Source: Burkholderiales bacterium RIFCSPHIGHO2_12_FULL_69_20 (lineage in GTDB: Bacteria; Pseudomonadota; Gammaproteobacteria; Burkholderiales; Burkholderiaceae_C). Taken from it: a stretch of 64,000 bases of DNA. The stretch covers positions 1 to 64,000 of the forward strand of contig MESD01000124.1 in assembly GCA_001770815.1 (NCBI GenBank), read 5' to 3'. A program made the translations under genes and the position numbers. A model generated the notes under the pieces. It did not search any database, had not been told where the DNA came from, and saw nothing but the letters and a program-made list of their open reading frames with translations. Positions 11,933-24,823 of this stretch are shown here, piece by piece. Position 1 is the first letter of the stretch. Each line of letters begins with the position of its first letter.

Positions 11933-12394
11933 TCACCGAGCCACGATGGCTGTTGCTACATTGCCGAATGCCAGCACAAGCAAAGGGCAGCTTGGCACCT
12001 CCTTGCGGCCCAGCCCGGGTGCCGGTTCATGCCGCGACATTCTCATGATGGAGAACATGTCGATGCGCACATCGGCAAATGGACACAAGACGCCGCCAGC
12101 GTCATCACGTTCGACCAGGCCCAGTTCGGTCAGCACCCGCACATCTTCGTACACCCGCTTGGCGTCGCGGCCGGCTCGCCGGGCCAGTTCACGCACCGCC
12201 ATCGCGCCCTGCCCCTGCAAGGCGGTGACCAGTGCCCAGCGGCGTTCGGTCAGTCTGCCGAAAAACGCGCCGGGGCATTCGAAGTTCAGTGTCTCGCCTT
12301 GGTCTCTGTCGGCCTGACCGGCCTTGCCTGCTTGCCGCAAGGCCGCGCGCCAATCGGGCGTCATGGTGATGGTGAGCGCGCGTCGTGTCGTCAT
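11933..12394 (-). CDS. HVO_A0114-type winged-helix regulator with unusual C-terminal tail
   Basis: The core FFGRLTERRWALVTALQGQG, AVRELARRAGRDAKRVYEDV, then LGLVERDDAGGVLCPFADVRIDM matches small winged-helix proteins. These usually pair with a short toxin-like partner (DUF6516). Such proteins normally end soon after the IDM-type segment. Here about 30 further residues follow (FSIMRMSRHEPAPGLG onward) with no family match. A downstream deletion or frameshift may therefore have replaced the original end. Its ATG overlaps the stop of the truncated partner fragment (ATGA). Confidence 0.6.
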   Translation of the reverse strand: MTTRRALTITMTPDWRAALRQAGKAGQADRDQGETLNFECPGAFFGRLTERRWALVTALQGQGAMAVRELARRAGRDAKRVYEDVRVLTELGLVERDDAGGVLCPFADVRIDMFSIMRMSRHEPAPGLGRKEVPSCPLLVLAFGNVATAIVAR

Positions 12395-12507
12395 GGCGTT
12401 CTCCTTGCCGCATCCACGGCGGCGATGAAATCTTCCACCAAGGCGTCAACCGTGGTGAAGTTGTATAGGTGATGCAAAAGCCGCATGCAGTCGTAAGCGC
12501 CGGCCAG
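12391..12507 (-). pseudogene. C-terminal remnant of a DUF6516-like toxin partner
   Basis: A 38-codon open stretch ends LHHLYNFTTVDALVEDFIAA and then VDAARRTP. This resembles the C-terminal end (Y-x-F-x-x-V-D-x-L-x-x-D-F) of the partner that precedes HVO_A0114-type regulators. The stop TGA overlaps the regulator's ATG, as expected for an intact pair. Upstream the frame closes at 12508-12510, and no N-terminal two thirds are present. It is read as a truncated gene near the right edge of the insert. Confidence 0.4.
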
Positions 12508-12546
12508 TCAATGATTTTTCTGATCGAGCCCTCGGCGGATGTCGCC

Positions 12547-12569
12547 CCACGATAATTCCCCAGTACCGG
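12547..12569 (+). repeat. possible third, degenerate copy of the mutS-end repeat
   Basis: This stretch resembles the 31-bp direct repeat with a two-base insertion (CCCCA, GAT, CCCAGTACC in order). The bases after it (GGACGGGCGACTTC) also resemble those after the left copy (AACGGGTGAATTTC). It could mark a second element end inside the insert. The similarity is partial and may be chance. Confidence 0.3.
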
Positions 12570-12615
12570 ACGGGCGACTTCATTGAGATCGCCGCGACAC
12601 GCAGCCAAGTCATTG

Positions 12616-15264
12616 ATGCAAAAAGACAATTCACCACCCATCGCGAAGAGCACCGAGCTGGCCGGCCACACCCCCATGATGGCCCAGTACCTGGGCATCA
12701 AGGCCGACTTCCCCGACACGCTGGTGTTCTACCGCATGGGGGATTTCTACGAGCTGTTCTTCGACGATGCGCGCAAGGCGAACCGGCTGCTCGACATCAC
12801 GCTGACCACCCGCGGCCAGAGCGCCGGGCAGCCGGTGGTGATGGCCGGTGTGCCGGTGCACTCGGTCGAGAACTACCTGGCGCGGCTGATCAAGCTGGGC
12901 GAGGCGGTGGCCATCGCCGAGCAGGTGGGCGACGTGGCCACCGCCAAGGGGCCGGTGGAGCGCAAGGTGGTGCGGGTGGTCACGCCCGGCACCATCACCG
13001 ACAGCGAGTTGCTCGACGACCGGGTCGACACCTTGCTGTGCGCCGTGACGAAGATCCGCGCCACCTGGGGGCTGGCCTGGCTGGGCATCGCCAGCGGGCA
13101 GCTGGGCATCACCGAATGCGGCGAGAAAGAGTTGGCCGGCTGGCTGGCGCGGCTGGACCCGGCCGAGCTGCTGATGCCCCAAGGTGATCTTGCCGCCACG
13201 CTGCCTGCCGCGATCACGCAGCACCGCGCAGCCCGCACCCAGCGCCCCGACTGGCAGTTCGACACCGCGCTGGGCCAGCGCAAGCTGTGTGCGCTGCTGA
13301 AGGTGGCCTCGCTGCAGGGCTTCAATGCGCAAGACCTGCCGGTGGCCCAGGCCGCCGCCGCCGCGCTGCTGAGCTTTGCCGAGCACACGCAGGGCCAGGC
13401 GCTGGCGCATGTGGCCACGCTGGAGGTGGCGCGTGCCAGCGCGCTGATCGACCTGCCGCCGGCCACCCACCGCAACCTCGAATTGACGCAGACGCTGCGC
13501 GGTGAGCCCGCGCCCACGCTGCTGTCGCTGATCGACAGCTGCAAGACCGGCATGGGCAGCCGGCTGCTGCGCCATTGGCTGACGCACCCGCAGCGCGACC
13601 GCGGTGCGGCCACGGCGCGCCACGAGGCCATCACCGCGCTGCAGGACCACGGCCACGAGGCGCTGCGCGAGACGCTGCGCCACATCAGCGATGTCGAGCG
13701 CATCACCGCGCGGCTGTCGCTGCGCCAGGTGCGTCCGCGTGAGCTGAGCGGCCTGCGCACCACGCTGGCGGCGCTGCCGGTGCTGCGCGCCACGCTGCCC
13801 GACCTGAGCACTGCGCTGCTGGACAGCCTGGCCGCCGCGCTGCAGCCGCCGCCCGAACTGCATGCGCTGCTGCAGGCCGCGATCGCCGACGAACCCGCGG
13901 TGCTGCTGCGTGATGGCGGTGTGATCGCGCCAGGCTTCGATGCCGATCTCGACGAGCTGCGCGGCATCAGCCAGAACTGCGACGCCTTCCTGATCGACCT
14001 GGAAGTGCGTGAGCGCGCACGCAGCGGCATCAACAACCTGCGGGTGCAGTTCAACCGGGTGCATGGCTTCTACATCGAGGTGACCGCCGGGCAGCTCGAC
14101 AAGGTGCCCACCGACTACCAGCGCCGGCAGACGCTGAAGAACGCCGAGCGCTTCATCACGCCCGAGCTGAAGGCCTTCGAGGACAAGGCGCTGTCGGCGC
14201 AGGACCGAGCGCTGGCGCGCGAGAAGTGCCTGTTCGAGCAGGTGCTCGACCAGTTGCAGGCACATCTGGCGCCGCTGGGCGCGCTGGCCCGCGCGCTGGC
14301 CGGGATGGACGCGTTGGCTGCGCTGGCCGAACGCGCCGCCACGCTGGGCTGGTGCCGGCCGCGCTTCGTGCCGCAGCCCTGCATCGAGATCGTGGCCGGC
14401 CGCCACCCGGTGGTGCAGGCGCGGCTGATGGAGACCGGTGGGCCCGACTTCATCGCCAACGACTGCCGGCTCGACGCGCGCACCCGGCTGCTGGTGATCA
14501 CCGGCCCCAACATGGGCGGCAAGAGCACCTACATGCGCCAGGTGGCGCTGATCGTGCTGCTGGCCAGCATGGGTGCCTTCGTGCCGGCCGCCGCCTGCAC
14601 GCTGGGGCCGATCGACGCGATCCACACCCGCATCGGCGCGGCCGACGACCTGGTCAACGCGCAATCGACCTTCATGCTCGAGATGACCGAGGCCGCGGCC
14701 ATCGTGCATGCCGCCACCGAACATTCGCTGGTGCTGATGGACGAGATCGGCCGCGGCACCAGCACCTTCGACGGCCTGGCGCTGGCCGGTGCCATCGCCA
14801 GCCAGCTGCACGACCGCAACAAAGCCTTCACGCTGTTTGCCACGCACTACTTCGAGCTGACCGAATTCCCGGTGAAGCACGAGCGGGCGCAGAACATGCA
14901 CGTCTCGGCGGTCGAGGCGGGGCACGACATCGTCTTCCTGCACGCCATCGAGCCCGGCCCGGCCAGCCGCAGCTACGGTGTGCAGGTGGCGCGGCTGGCC
15001 GGCATGCCGGCAGGGCTGGTGCGCCAGGCACGCGCCACGCTGGAGGCGCTGGAAGCGCAGCAGCGCGCCGGTGAAACGCAGGTGGATCTGTTCGCGGCGC
15101 CGCCGGCCGCCGCCGCGCCCGAGCCGTCGGCGGTGGAGGCCGCGCTGGCCCGCATCGACCCCGACGCCCTGACGCCGCGCGAGGCGCTGGACGCGCTGTA
15201 CCGGCTCAAGGCGCTGCAACCCACGCCACAATCCGCGCCGTCGCCCCACATCCCCGCCCCATGA
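12616..15264 (+). CDS. mutS: DNA mismatch repair protein MutS
   Basis: MutS recognises mismatches as a dimer and recruits MutL. The protein has 882 residues, a normal length. Near the N-terminus [20 protein letters not shown] contains the mismatch-reading F-x-E motif. The ATPase domain has Walker [14 protein letters not shown] at about residue 630, then [20 protein letters not shown], then [10 protein letters not shown]. The first dozen residues ([15 protein letters not shown]) seem to have been supplied by the insert junction, because a different N-terminus for the same gene remains at 10581. The ATG at 12616 is the best start seen; no strong ribosome site is visible. Its stop overlaps the next gene's ATG. 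Confidence 0.96.
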   Translation: MQKDNSPPIAKSTELAGHTPMMAQYLGIKADFPDTLVFYRMGDFYELFFDDARKANRLLDITLTTRGQSAGQPVVMAGVPVHSVENYLARLIKLGEAVAIAEQVGDVATAKGPVERKVVRVVTPGTITDSELLDDRVDTLLCAVTKIRATWGLAWLGIASGQLGITECGEKELAGWLARLDPAELLMPQGDLAATLPAAITQHRAARTQRPDWQFDTALGQRKLCALLKVASLQGFNAQDLPVAQAAAAALLSFAEHTQGQALAHVATLEVARASALIDLPPATHRNLELTQTLRGEPAPTLLSLIDSCKTGMGSRLLRHWLTHPQRDRGAATARHEAITALQDHGHEALRETLRHISDVERITARLSLRQVRPRELSGLRTTLAALPVLRATLPDLSTALLDSLAAALQPPPELHALLQAAIADEPAVLLRDGGVIAPGFDADLDELRGISQNCDAFLIDLEVRERARSGINNLRVQFNRVHGFYIEVTAGQLDKVPTDYQRRQTLKNAERFITPELKAFEDKALSAQDRALAREKCLFEQVLDQLQAHLAPLGALARALAGMDALAALAERAATLGWCRPRFVPQPCIEIVAGRHPVVQARLMETGGPDFIANDCRLDARTRLLVITGPNMGGKSTYMRQVALIVLLASMGAFVPAAACTLGPIDAIHTRIGAADDLVNAQSTFMLEMTEAAAIVHAATEHSLVLMDEIGRGTSTFDGLALAGAIASQLHDRNKAFTLFATHYFELTEFPVKHERAQNMHVSAVEAGHDIVFLHAIEPGPASRSYGVQVARLAGMPAGLVRQARATLEALEAQQRAGETQVDLFAAPPAAAAPEPSAVEAALARIDPDALTPREALDALYRLKALQPTPQSAPSPHIPAP
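12661..12691 (+). repeat. right copy of 31-bp direct repeat, inside mutS
   Basis: This is the partner of 10689-10719, with one mismatch. It encodes [10 protein letters not shown] of the functional MutS and defines the right boundary of the insert. Confidence 0.65.
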
Positions 15265-16085
15265 CCTACTGCATCGGCATCCGCCTGAACGCCGGCCTCG
15301 TCTTCCTGTCCGATTCACGCACCAACGCGGGCATCGACCAGATCAGCACCTTCCGCAAGATGATCGTCTACGAGAAGCCCGACGACCGCTTCATGGTGCT
15401 GCTGTCGGCGGGCAACCTGAGCATCAGCCAGTCGGTGCGCGAGATCCTGCAGCTCGAGAAGGTGGACCGCGGCCCGCACCACGAGCCGCTGACCATCTGG
15501 AACGCCGAGAGCATGTTCGACGCGGTGCGGGTGCTGGGCAGCGCGGTGCGCCGCATCTACCAGCAGGACGGCCCGTCGCTGAAGGCCGCGGGCATCGACT
15601 TCAACGCCACGATGATCTTCGGCGGCCAGATCAAGGGCGAGGCGATGCGTTTGTTCCTGGTCTATTCGGCCGGCAACTTCATCGAGGCCACGCGTGAGAC
15701 CTGCTTCTTCCAGGTGGGCGAGAGCAAGTACGGCAAGCCCATCCTCGACCGCGTGCTGACGCCCGACACGGCGCTGGGCGAGGCCGCCAAGTGCGCGCTG
15801 GTGTCGATGGACTCGACGCTGAAATCCAACCTCAGCGTGGGCCTGCCGCTGGACCTGCTGGTCTACCGCGAGGGCACGTTCAAGAGCGACCAGATCGTCT
15901 GCATCGACGAACAGAACCCCTACTTCCAGATGATCCACAGCACCTGGGGCCAGCGCCTGCGCGAGGTGTTCGAGGGCATCGCCGACCCGGTGTGGGATGG
16001 CAGCGCCGCCGAGCACCCGCTGGCCGCCAGCGGACGCTACGAGCCGATGCGCAAGATCACCCGACCCGGGGAACGCATCGTCTGA
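15261..16085 (+). CDS. Anbu-type proteasome-like peptidase
   Basis: This 274-residue protein of the Ntn-hydrolase fold begins [20 protein letters not shown], the pattern of Anbu ('ancestral beta subunit') proteins. After removal of Met, Thr2 would be the N-terminal nucleophile. Further family-like blocks are [39 protein letters not shown] and [19 protein letters not shown]. Anbu genes are often found with an ATP-grasp protein, an alpha-E protein and a transglutaminase-like protein. None of these is nearby. Here the gene is coupled to mutS by an ATGA overlap. Its substrate is unknown. Confidence 0.8.
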   Translation: MTYCIGIRLNAGLVFLSDSRTNAGIDQISTFRKMIVYEKPDDRFMVLLSAGNLSISQSVREILQLEKVDRGPHHEPLTIWNAESMFDAVRVLGSAVRRIYQQDGPSLKAAGIDFNATMIFGGQIKGEAMRLFLVYSAGNFIEATRETCFFQVGESKYGKPILDRVLTPDTALGEAAKCALVSMDSTLKSNLSVGLPLDLLVYREGTFKSDQIVCIDEQNPYFQMIHSTWGQRLREVFEGIADPVWDGSAAEHPLAASGRYEPMRKITRPGERIV

Positions 16086-16104
16086 CCTGCCAGGCCGGTC
16101 AGAC
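16080..16104. terminator. hairpin between convergent anbu and MFS genes
   Basis: GTCTGACC and GGTCAGAC form a perfect 8-bp inverted repeat with a nine-base loop. It spans the anbu stop and the end of the opposing MFS gene. There is no T run, so a bidirectional terminator role is tentative. Confidence 0.4.
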
Positions 16105-17388
16105 GCGCAGCGCCAGCGTATTGCCGGTTGACTCGCTGCGCCACAGCTCGTCGCGCCAGGCCACGCCGATCGCCAACGTCAGCAGCAGGCCGCAGGCCAG
16201 CATCAGGTCGACGGTCCACACGTAGCCGATGCGCGGGATCAGCGTGCCGGCGAACAGCAGGCCCAGCGGCAGCGGGTAGATGGCCAGCATGCGCACGCCC
16301 ATGATGCGGCCCCGAAAGCGCTGGTCCACCGAGCGCAGCAGCAACATAGCCAGCGCCAGCATGCTGGTGCTCTGGGCGATGCCGGCCCCCACCAGCAAGG
16401 CCATCGCCAGCCCGACATGGGGCGTGGCGACAAAGCCGAACAGGCACAGGTACCAGGCCACACACGCGCCCAGCATGGTGCGGCCAGGCCGCAGCCGGCC
16501 GCCCAGCCCGCCCATCAGCAACGAGCCGATCAGCGCGCCGATGGCAAAGCTGGCAATCAGCCAGCCCAGGCCCGTTTGGTCAAGGTGGAACACCTCGCGG
16601 GCGGTGTAGGGCATCAGGCCGCCGGTCAGCGGAAAGGCGCTCAGGTTCACCAGCGCGGCCACGCACATGGCCGCCAGCAGCCGGGGGCTGTGCCAGATGT
16701 AGGCCATGCCTGCGCGCAGTTCGCGCCAGGGGGACGGCGGCGGCGGCGGCGCGCCGCCATCCGGCATGGTTGGTGCGGCAATCGGTGCATGCCGGCCGGC
16801 ATCGACCCGCAGCGTGAGCAGCGCCCCCGCCAGGTGGATCAACACGATGGCGGCGTAAGCCGCCACCATGCCGAACACCGCCACCACGCCGGCGCCCACC
16901 AGCGCACCGGCCACCTTGGCCGAATCCATGCTGGTGCGCGATATGCCCATGGCCGCCATCAGGTGGCGTGGCGGCACCGTGGCCCCCACCAGCGCAGTGC
17001 GCATGCCGATGTCCGACGGCCGGATCATCCCCGCCACCCCGGCCACGCACAGCACCGCGAACACGTTGAGCTGGCCGGTGGCTGCCAGCAGCAGGATCAC
17101 GCCGGCCAGCAGCGCATAGGCAAAGCGCATGGTGGCCAGCACCCGGCGCAGGCCGACACGGTCGCCCAGCGTGCCCAGCACCGGCGACGCCAGCGTGCCG
17201 ATGAACTGCAGCGCGCCGAACACCGTGAGCGTCATCACCGAGCCGGTCTCGACCAGCACGAACCAGCCCAGCACCAGGGTCTCCATCTCCAGCGCCCAGG
17301 CCGCGCACAGGTCGGCCGGCCACTGGAAGCGGAAACTGCGGGTGCCGAAGGGCGCCAGAAACGGCGCGCGCGCCAGGGTGCCGGCCAT
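16099..17388 (-). CDS. MFS transporter (MFS_3/enterobactin-exporter-like)
   Basis: This 429-residue protein has about twelve hydrophobic segments. After the first helices comes GTLGDRVGLRRVLATMRFAY, the loop 2-3 signature of major facilitator exporters. A second such loop (MGGLGGRLRPGRTMLGACVA) opens the C-terminal half. The family contains many drug or siderophore exporters, but no substrate can be assigned. The ATG at 17388 lies 6 bp after the stop of the desaturase-like gene, so the two are probably co-transcribed. Confidence 0.8.
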   Translation of the reverse strand: MAGTLARAPFLAPFGTRSFRFQWPADLCAAWALEMETLVLGWFVLVETGSVMTLTVFGALQFIGTLASPVLGTLGDRVGLRRVLATMRFAYALLAGVILLLAATGQLNVFAVLCVAGVAGMIRPSDIGMRTALVGATVPPRHLMAAMGISRTSMDSAKVAGALVGAGVVAVFGMVAAYAAIVLIHLAGALLTLRVDAGRHAPIAAPTMPDGGAPPPPPSPWRELRAGMAYIWHSPRLLAAMCVAALVNLSAFPLTGGLMPYTAREVFHLDQTGLGWLIASFAIGALIGSLLMGGLGGRLRPGRTMLGACVAWYLCLFGFVATPHVGLAMALLVGAGIAQSTSMLALAMLLLRSVDQRFRGRIMGVRMLAIYPLPLGLLFAGTLIPRIGYVWTVDLMLACGLLLTLAIGVAWRDELWRSESTGNTLALRV

Positions 17389-17394
17389 CGGTGC

Positions 17395-18627
17395 TCAGGC
17401 CGCCGTCGGCAGCTTGGATGGCGCGGCCCGCCCGGCCTGCGCCAGCGCCCACGCGCCGGCCGCACCGGCCACGCCCCACAGCAGCCACCACGGCGCACCG
17501 TGCAGCGGCGAGGCGGCCAGCAACACCGCGCCCACCCCCCAGCGGGTGATCTCGCTGCGGCGGGCCGCCAGGCCTTGCTCGGTCAGCCGCGACAGCGCCA
17601 CCAGCTGGCCGACGATCACCGCGGCATAGGCCAGCCCCATCACCAGCCCCAGCTGCGGCGCCACTGCCAGAAAGTGCAGCGCAAAGGCGATCAGCACGCC
17701 CAGTTGCCCCAGCGCATGCGCTGCCAGCGCCGGTGGCAGCGGCGGCGCGTAACGCACGAAGCGATCCAGCGGCGGCTTTGCCCGCGGAGCGGCAGCCGCG
17801 GCATCGGCCGGGCGCCAGCCGGGGTGCTTGTAGAGCACCCGCAGCCTGTCGGCCCAGCGCCGGGTCAACCGCATGTCCTGCAGCATGTCGGCATAAAGAT
17901 GCAGGTTGGCGCGCAGCGGGTCGAAGCTGCGCAGCGCGCCACGGATGCCGTAGACGATGGGCTCGCGATCGCGCTCTTCGACGAAGCTGCCGAACAGCCG
18001 GTCCCACAGGATCAGGATGCCGCCGTAGTTGCGGTCGATGCAGTAGTCGTTCTGGCCGTGGTGCACGCGGTGGTTGCTGGGCGAGCAGAACACCCGGTCG
18101 AACCAGCCCAGCTTGCCCACCTGCTGCGTATGCACCCAGAACTGGTAGAGCAGGTCGATCAGCCCCACCACCGCAAACACCAGCGGCGGCACGCCCACCA
18201 CCGCCATCGGCAGGTAGAAGACCCAGCCGAACAGGAAGCCCGTGCCGGTCTGCCGCAGCGCGGTGCTGAGGTTGTATGCCTCGCTGCTGTGGTGCACGCC
18301 GTGCGCCGCCCACAGCAGTTGCACCTCGTGGCCCAAGCGATGCAGCCAGTAGTAGCAGAAGTCGTAGGCCAGCAGCGCGCCCACCCATACCCAGACCGAA
18401 TCGACCGGCAGTGGCCAGATCGCTGCGTGCTGCCAGACCAGGGTGTAGACGCCCAGCGCCGCCAGCTTGGTGAACACGCCCACCAGCTGGCTGATGATGC
18501 CCAGCGACAGGCTGGCCACCGTGTCGCCGGCGGCGTAAACCGGCTGGCCGCGGTGGCGCGCCATGGCGTATTCCACGGCCATCATCGCCAGGAACACCGG
18601 CACGGCATAGATGATGGGGTTGAGCAT
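17395..18627 (-). CDS. sterol desaturase / fatty acid hydroxylase family membrane protein
   Basis: The protein has 410 residues from the ATG at 18627 (MLNPIIYAVPVFLAMMAVEY); a longer start at 18666 is possible. It has the di-iron histidine motifs HRLGH, HGVHHSSE and HRVHH in order, the signature of this integral-membrane oxygenase family. Four or more helices make up the core, and an additional hydrophobic C-terminal region follows, as in alkylglycerol-monooxygenase-like members. The lipid substrate is unknown. It is followed closely by the MFS gene and is divergent from the alpha/beta hydrolase. Confidence 0.88.
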   Translation of the reverse strand: MLNPIIYAVPVFLAMMAVEYAMARHRGQPVYAAGDTVASLSLGIISQLVGVFTKLAALGVYTLVWQHAAIWPLPVDSVWVWVGALLAYDFCYYWLHRLGHEVQLLWAAHGVHHSSEAYNLSTALRQTGTGFLFGWVFYLPMAVVGVPPLVFAVVGLIDLLYQFWVHTQQVGKLGWFDRVFCSPSNHRVHHGQNDYCIDRNYGGILILWDRLFGSFVEERDREPIVYGIRGALRSFDPLRANLHLYADMLQDMRLTRRWADRLRVLYKHPGWRPADAAAAAPRAKPPLDRFVRYAPPLPPALAAHALGQLGVLIAFALHFLAVAPQLGLVMGLAYAAVIVGQLVALSRLTEQGLAARRSEITRWGVGAVLLAASPLHGAPWWLLWGVAGAAGAWALAQAGRAAPSKLPTAA

Positions 18628-18752
18628 GGCGGGCGGCGGCGCATCGACGGCAGGTGCCCGATTCAACCATCACGCGGGCCATTCTGGAGCGGCCACACCA
18701 GAAACCGAGGCCGGGGCCGGGGCACACTGGCAGATTGCACATCGGCCCCTTC

Positions 18753-19556
18753 ATGCGCCCCACCCTGGTCTTCTCCCATGCCAACGGCTATCCCGCCGGC
18801 ACCTACCAGCAACTGTTTGCGCTGTGGCGCGCCGCCGGCTGGCGGGTGCTGGCGGTCGAGCAGTTCGGCCACGACCCCCGCTACCCGGTGACCAGCAACT
18901 GGTCGCGGCTGCGCGACCAGCTGATCGACTTCATCGACGACAAGGCGCCAAAGGGCGCCTTCCTGGTGGGCCATTCGCTGGGCGGGCTGCTCAGCCTGCT
19001 GGCCGCCAGCAAGCGGCCCGACCTGGCGCAGGGGCTGGTGATGCTGGATTCGCCGGTGATCACCGGCTGGCGCTCGCACACGGTGCAGATGCTCAAGCGC
19101 AGCCGGCTGATGCAGCGGCTGGGGCCGGGCAAGGTGTCGATCACGCGGCGTCATGAATGGCCGTCGCGCCAGGCGGCCTTCGACCACTACGCCGCCAAGT
19201 CCCTGTTCGCGCGCTGGGCGCCGGGCATGCTGGCCGACTACATCGCCGCGGGCACCGTGCGCCGCGGCCACCAGGTGGTGCTGGCCTTCGACCGGGCGGT
19301 CGAAACGCGCATCTACAACACGCTGCCGCACCAGCTGGGCGCCACGCTGCGCCGCCACCCGCTGCGCTGCCCGGTGGCCTTCATCGCCGGCACCCGCTCG
19401 ACCGAAATCCGCCAGGGTGGGCTGACGACCGTGCGCCGGCTGGCCGGTGAGCGGCTGGTGTGGCTGGAAGGCACCCACCTCTACCCGATGGAGAAGCCGC
19501 AGGAGACCGCCGAGACGGTGCTGCGGCTGCTGGCGGACATGCGGCAGCCGGCGTGA
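18753..19556 (+). CDS. alpha/beta hydrolase
   Basis: This 267-residue hydrolase begins MRPTLVFSHANGYPAGTYQQ, with the oxyanion-hole region HANG. The nucleophile elbow is GHSLGG (Ser). A late Asp is not certain, and His in WLEGTHLYPMEKPQE is the likely catalytic histidine. The start at 18753 fits the beta-1 strand; the open frame extends upstream to 18654 without family resemblance. It is probably an esterase or lipase-like enzyme of unknown substrate. Confidence 0.82.
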   Translation: MRPTLVFSHANGYPAGTYQQLFALWRAAGWRVLAVEQFGHDPRYPVTSNWSRLRDQLIDFIDDKAPKGAFLVGHSLGGLLSLLAASKRPDLAQGLVMLDSPVITGWRSHTVQMLKRSRLMQRLGPGKVSITRRHEWPSRQAAFDHYAAKSLFARWAPGMLADYIAAGTVRRGHQVVLAFDRAVETRIYNTLPHQLGATLRRHPLRCPVAFIAGTRSTEIRQGGLTTVRRLAGERLVWLEGTHLYPMEKPQETAETVLRLLADMRQPA

Positions 19557-21332
<1,776 letters not shown>

Positions 21333-21356
21333 TCCCACCGGCCACAGGACATCACG

Positions 21357-22214
21357 ATGCAACTCTGCGGCTTCGAGGTCGGACTCGACCAACCCTTCTT
21401 CCTGATCGCCGGGCCCTGCGTGGTCGAGTCGCTGCAGTTGCAGATCGACGTGGCCGGCCGGCTCAAAGAGATCACCGGCGCGCTGGGCATCCCGTTCATC
21501 TTCAAGAGCAGCTACGACAAGGCCAACCGCAGCAGCGGCACCAGCTTCCGCGGCCCTGGCATGGATGCCGGGCTGGAGATCCTGGCGCAGGTCAAGCGCC
21601 AGTTGGGCGTGCCGGTGCTGACCGACGTGCACAGCGAGGCCGAGATCCCGGCGGTGGCCTCGGTGGTCGACGTGCTGCAGACGCCCGCCTTCCTGTGCCG
21701 GCAGACCGATTTCATCCACGCCGTGGCCGTGTGCGGCAAGCCGGTGAACATCAAGAAGGGCCAGTTCCTGGCGCCGCACGACATGAAGAACGTCATCGCC
21801 AAGGCCCGCGCCGCCGCGCGCGAAGCCGGCCTGTCGGACGATCGCTTCATGGCCTGCGAGCGTGGCGCCAGCTTCGGCTACAACAACCTGGTCTCCGACA
21901 TGCGCAGCCTGGCGATCATGCGCGAGACTGGCGCGCCGGTGGTGTTCGACGTCACCCACAGCGTGCAGCTGCCCGGCGGGCAAGGCACCAGTTCGGGCGG
22001 GCAGCGTGAGTTCGTGCCGGTGCTGGCGCGTGCCGGCGTGGGCGTGGGCGTGGCCGGGCTGTTCATGGAAACCCATCCCGACCCGGCCAACGCCATGAGC
22101 GACGGGCCGAATGCGGTGCCGCTGAAACACATGCAGGCGCTGCTGACGCAGCTGCTGGCGCTGGACCGCGTGGTCAAGTCGCAGCCGCTGCTCGAGAACG
22201 ACTTCAGCTGCTGA
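21357..22214 (+). CDS. kdsA: KDO-8-phosphate synthase KdsA
   Basis: KdsA condenses arabinose 5-phosphate with phosphoenolpyruvate for lipopolysaccharide inner core synthesis. The 285-residue TIM barrel has family blocks [61 protein letters not shown] and [16 protein letters not shown]. The start at 21357 has an AGGA ribosome site. It lies 24 bp after pyrG. Confidence 0.98.
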   Translation: MQLCGFEVGLDQPFFLIAGPCVVESLQLQIDVAGRLKEITGALGIPFIFKSSYDKANRSSGTSFRGPGMDAGLEILAQVKRQLGVPVLTDVHSEAEIPAVASVVDVLQTPAFLCRQTDFIHAVAVCGKPVNIKKGQFLAPHDMKNVIAKARAAAREAGLSDDRFMACERGASFGYNNLVSDMRSLAIMRETGAPVVFDVTHSVQLPGGQGTSSGGQREFVPVLARAGVGVGVAGLFMETHPDPANAMSDGPNAVPLKHMQALLTQLLALDRVVKSQPLLENDFSC

Positions 22215-22230
22215 ACCCCCGGAGAACGCC

Positions 22231-23866
<1,636 letters not shown>

Positions 23867-23885
23867 TCCCGCGGGCGCTGCCGCC

Positions 23886-24161
23886 ATGCGCTTCGTCACC
23901 GTGGCCCTGCTGCTGTTGCTGGCCAGCGTGCAGGCCGGACTGTGGCTGGGCGACGGCGGCCTGCCCACGGTGATGCGGCTGCGCGCCCAGCTCGACGGCC
24001 AGCTGCAGGCCAATGCCGCGCAGCGCCTGGCCAACCAGCGCCTGTCGGCCGAGGTGGACGACCTGCGGCAAGGGCTGGAGATGGTGGAAGAACGCGCCCG
24101 TGCCGATCTGGGCATGGTCAAGCCCGACGAGATCCTGGTGCAGTACGCGCCCGGACGCTGA
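23886..24161 (+). CDS. ftsB: cell division protein FtsB
   Basis: This 91-residue bitopic protein has one N-terminal transmembrane helix (FVTVALLLLLASVQAGLWLG) followed by a periplasmic coiled coil (LDGQLQANAAQRLANQRLSA to LEMVEERARADLGMVKPDEI). FtsB acts with FtsQ and FtsL in the divisome. The C-terminal RADLGMVKPDEIL is characteristic, and the position directly after eno supports the call. Confidence 0.93.
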   Translation: MRFVTVALLLLLASVQAGLWLGDGGLPTVMRLRAQLDGQLQANAAQRLANQRLSAEVDDLRQGLEMVEERARADLGMVKPDEILVQYAPGR

Positions 24162-24169
24162 TCCCCCTT

Positions 24170-24823
24170 TTGACCACGCTGCTGGCCGACCTGCTGACCG
24201 TCACGGCCCCGCTGATGCGGCCGGCGTTCCACCTGCTGGGCGGCGACGTCAGCTGGCTGGAGCTGGTGGCCGTGGTTTTGGCCGTGGCCATGGTGCTGTG
24301 CAACCTGCGGGTCAATCCGCTGGGCTGGCCGCTGGCCATCGCCAGCTCGGCGCTGTATGGCGTGCTGTTCCTGCACAGCCGGCTGTACGGCGAGGCGGCG
24401 CTGCAGCTGGTGTTCATCGTGCTGGCCGGCTGGGGCTGGTGGGTGTGGCTGCGTGGCAGCGGCGCTGCGGGCCGGCCACTGCGGGTGCGCTGGCTGGGGC
24501 CGCGGGCACGCTGGTGGGCGCTGGCGCTGACGGCGGCCGCCTGGCCGCTGCTGGGCGTGCTGCTCGACCGGATCACCGACAGCGACGTGCCCTACCTCGA
24601 CTCGCTGCCCACCGTGGCCAGCATCACCGGCCAGGTGCTGCTGGCGCGCAAGTGGGTCGACAACTGGCCGGTGTGGTTTGCCGTCAACCTGGTCAGCGTG
24701 GGGCTGTTCGCCATCAAGGGACTGTGGCTGACGGTGGCGCTGTACGCGCTGTTCGCCGGGCTGTCGGTGGTGGGCTGGCGCGCCTGGGCGGCGCTGGCTT
24801 CAGCCCAGGCGCGCCATGGCTGA
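24170..24823 (+). CDS. pnuC: PnuC-like nicotinamide riboside transporter
   Basis: This membrane protein has about seven helices and the PnuC-typical blocks LEWLAV-like WLELVAVVLAVAMVLCNLRV, NPLGWPLAIASSALYGVLF, GWWVWLRG, YLDSLPTVASITGQVLLARK and WPVWFAVNLVSVGLFAIKGL. The start is uncertain: a TTG at 24170 gives 217 residues, and an ATG at 24215 gives 202. It overlaps the following nadR-like gene by eight bases, and the two together form a riboside uptake-and-phosphorylation unit. Confidence 0.88.
   Translation: MTTLLADLLTVTAPLMRPAFHLLGGDVSWLELVAVVLAVAMVLCNLRVNPLGWPLAIASSALYGVLFLHSRLYGEAALQLVFIVLAGWGWWVWLRGSGAAGRPLRVRWLGPRARWWALALTAAAWPLLGVLLDRITDSDVPYLDSLPTVASITGQVLLARKWVDNWPVWFAVNLVSVGLFAIKGLWLTVALYALFAGLSVVGWRAWAALASAQARHG

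Noticed and set aside
12631-15318. A long minus-strand frame opposite mutS.
   Set aside because: It is a high-GC shadow rich in Arg, Gly, Gln and His with no domain, and mutS is unambiguous.
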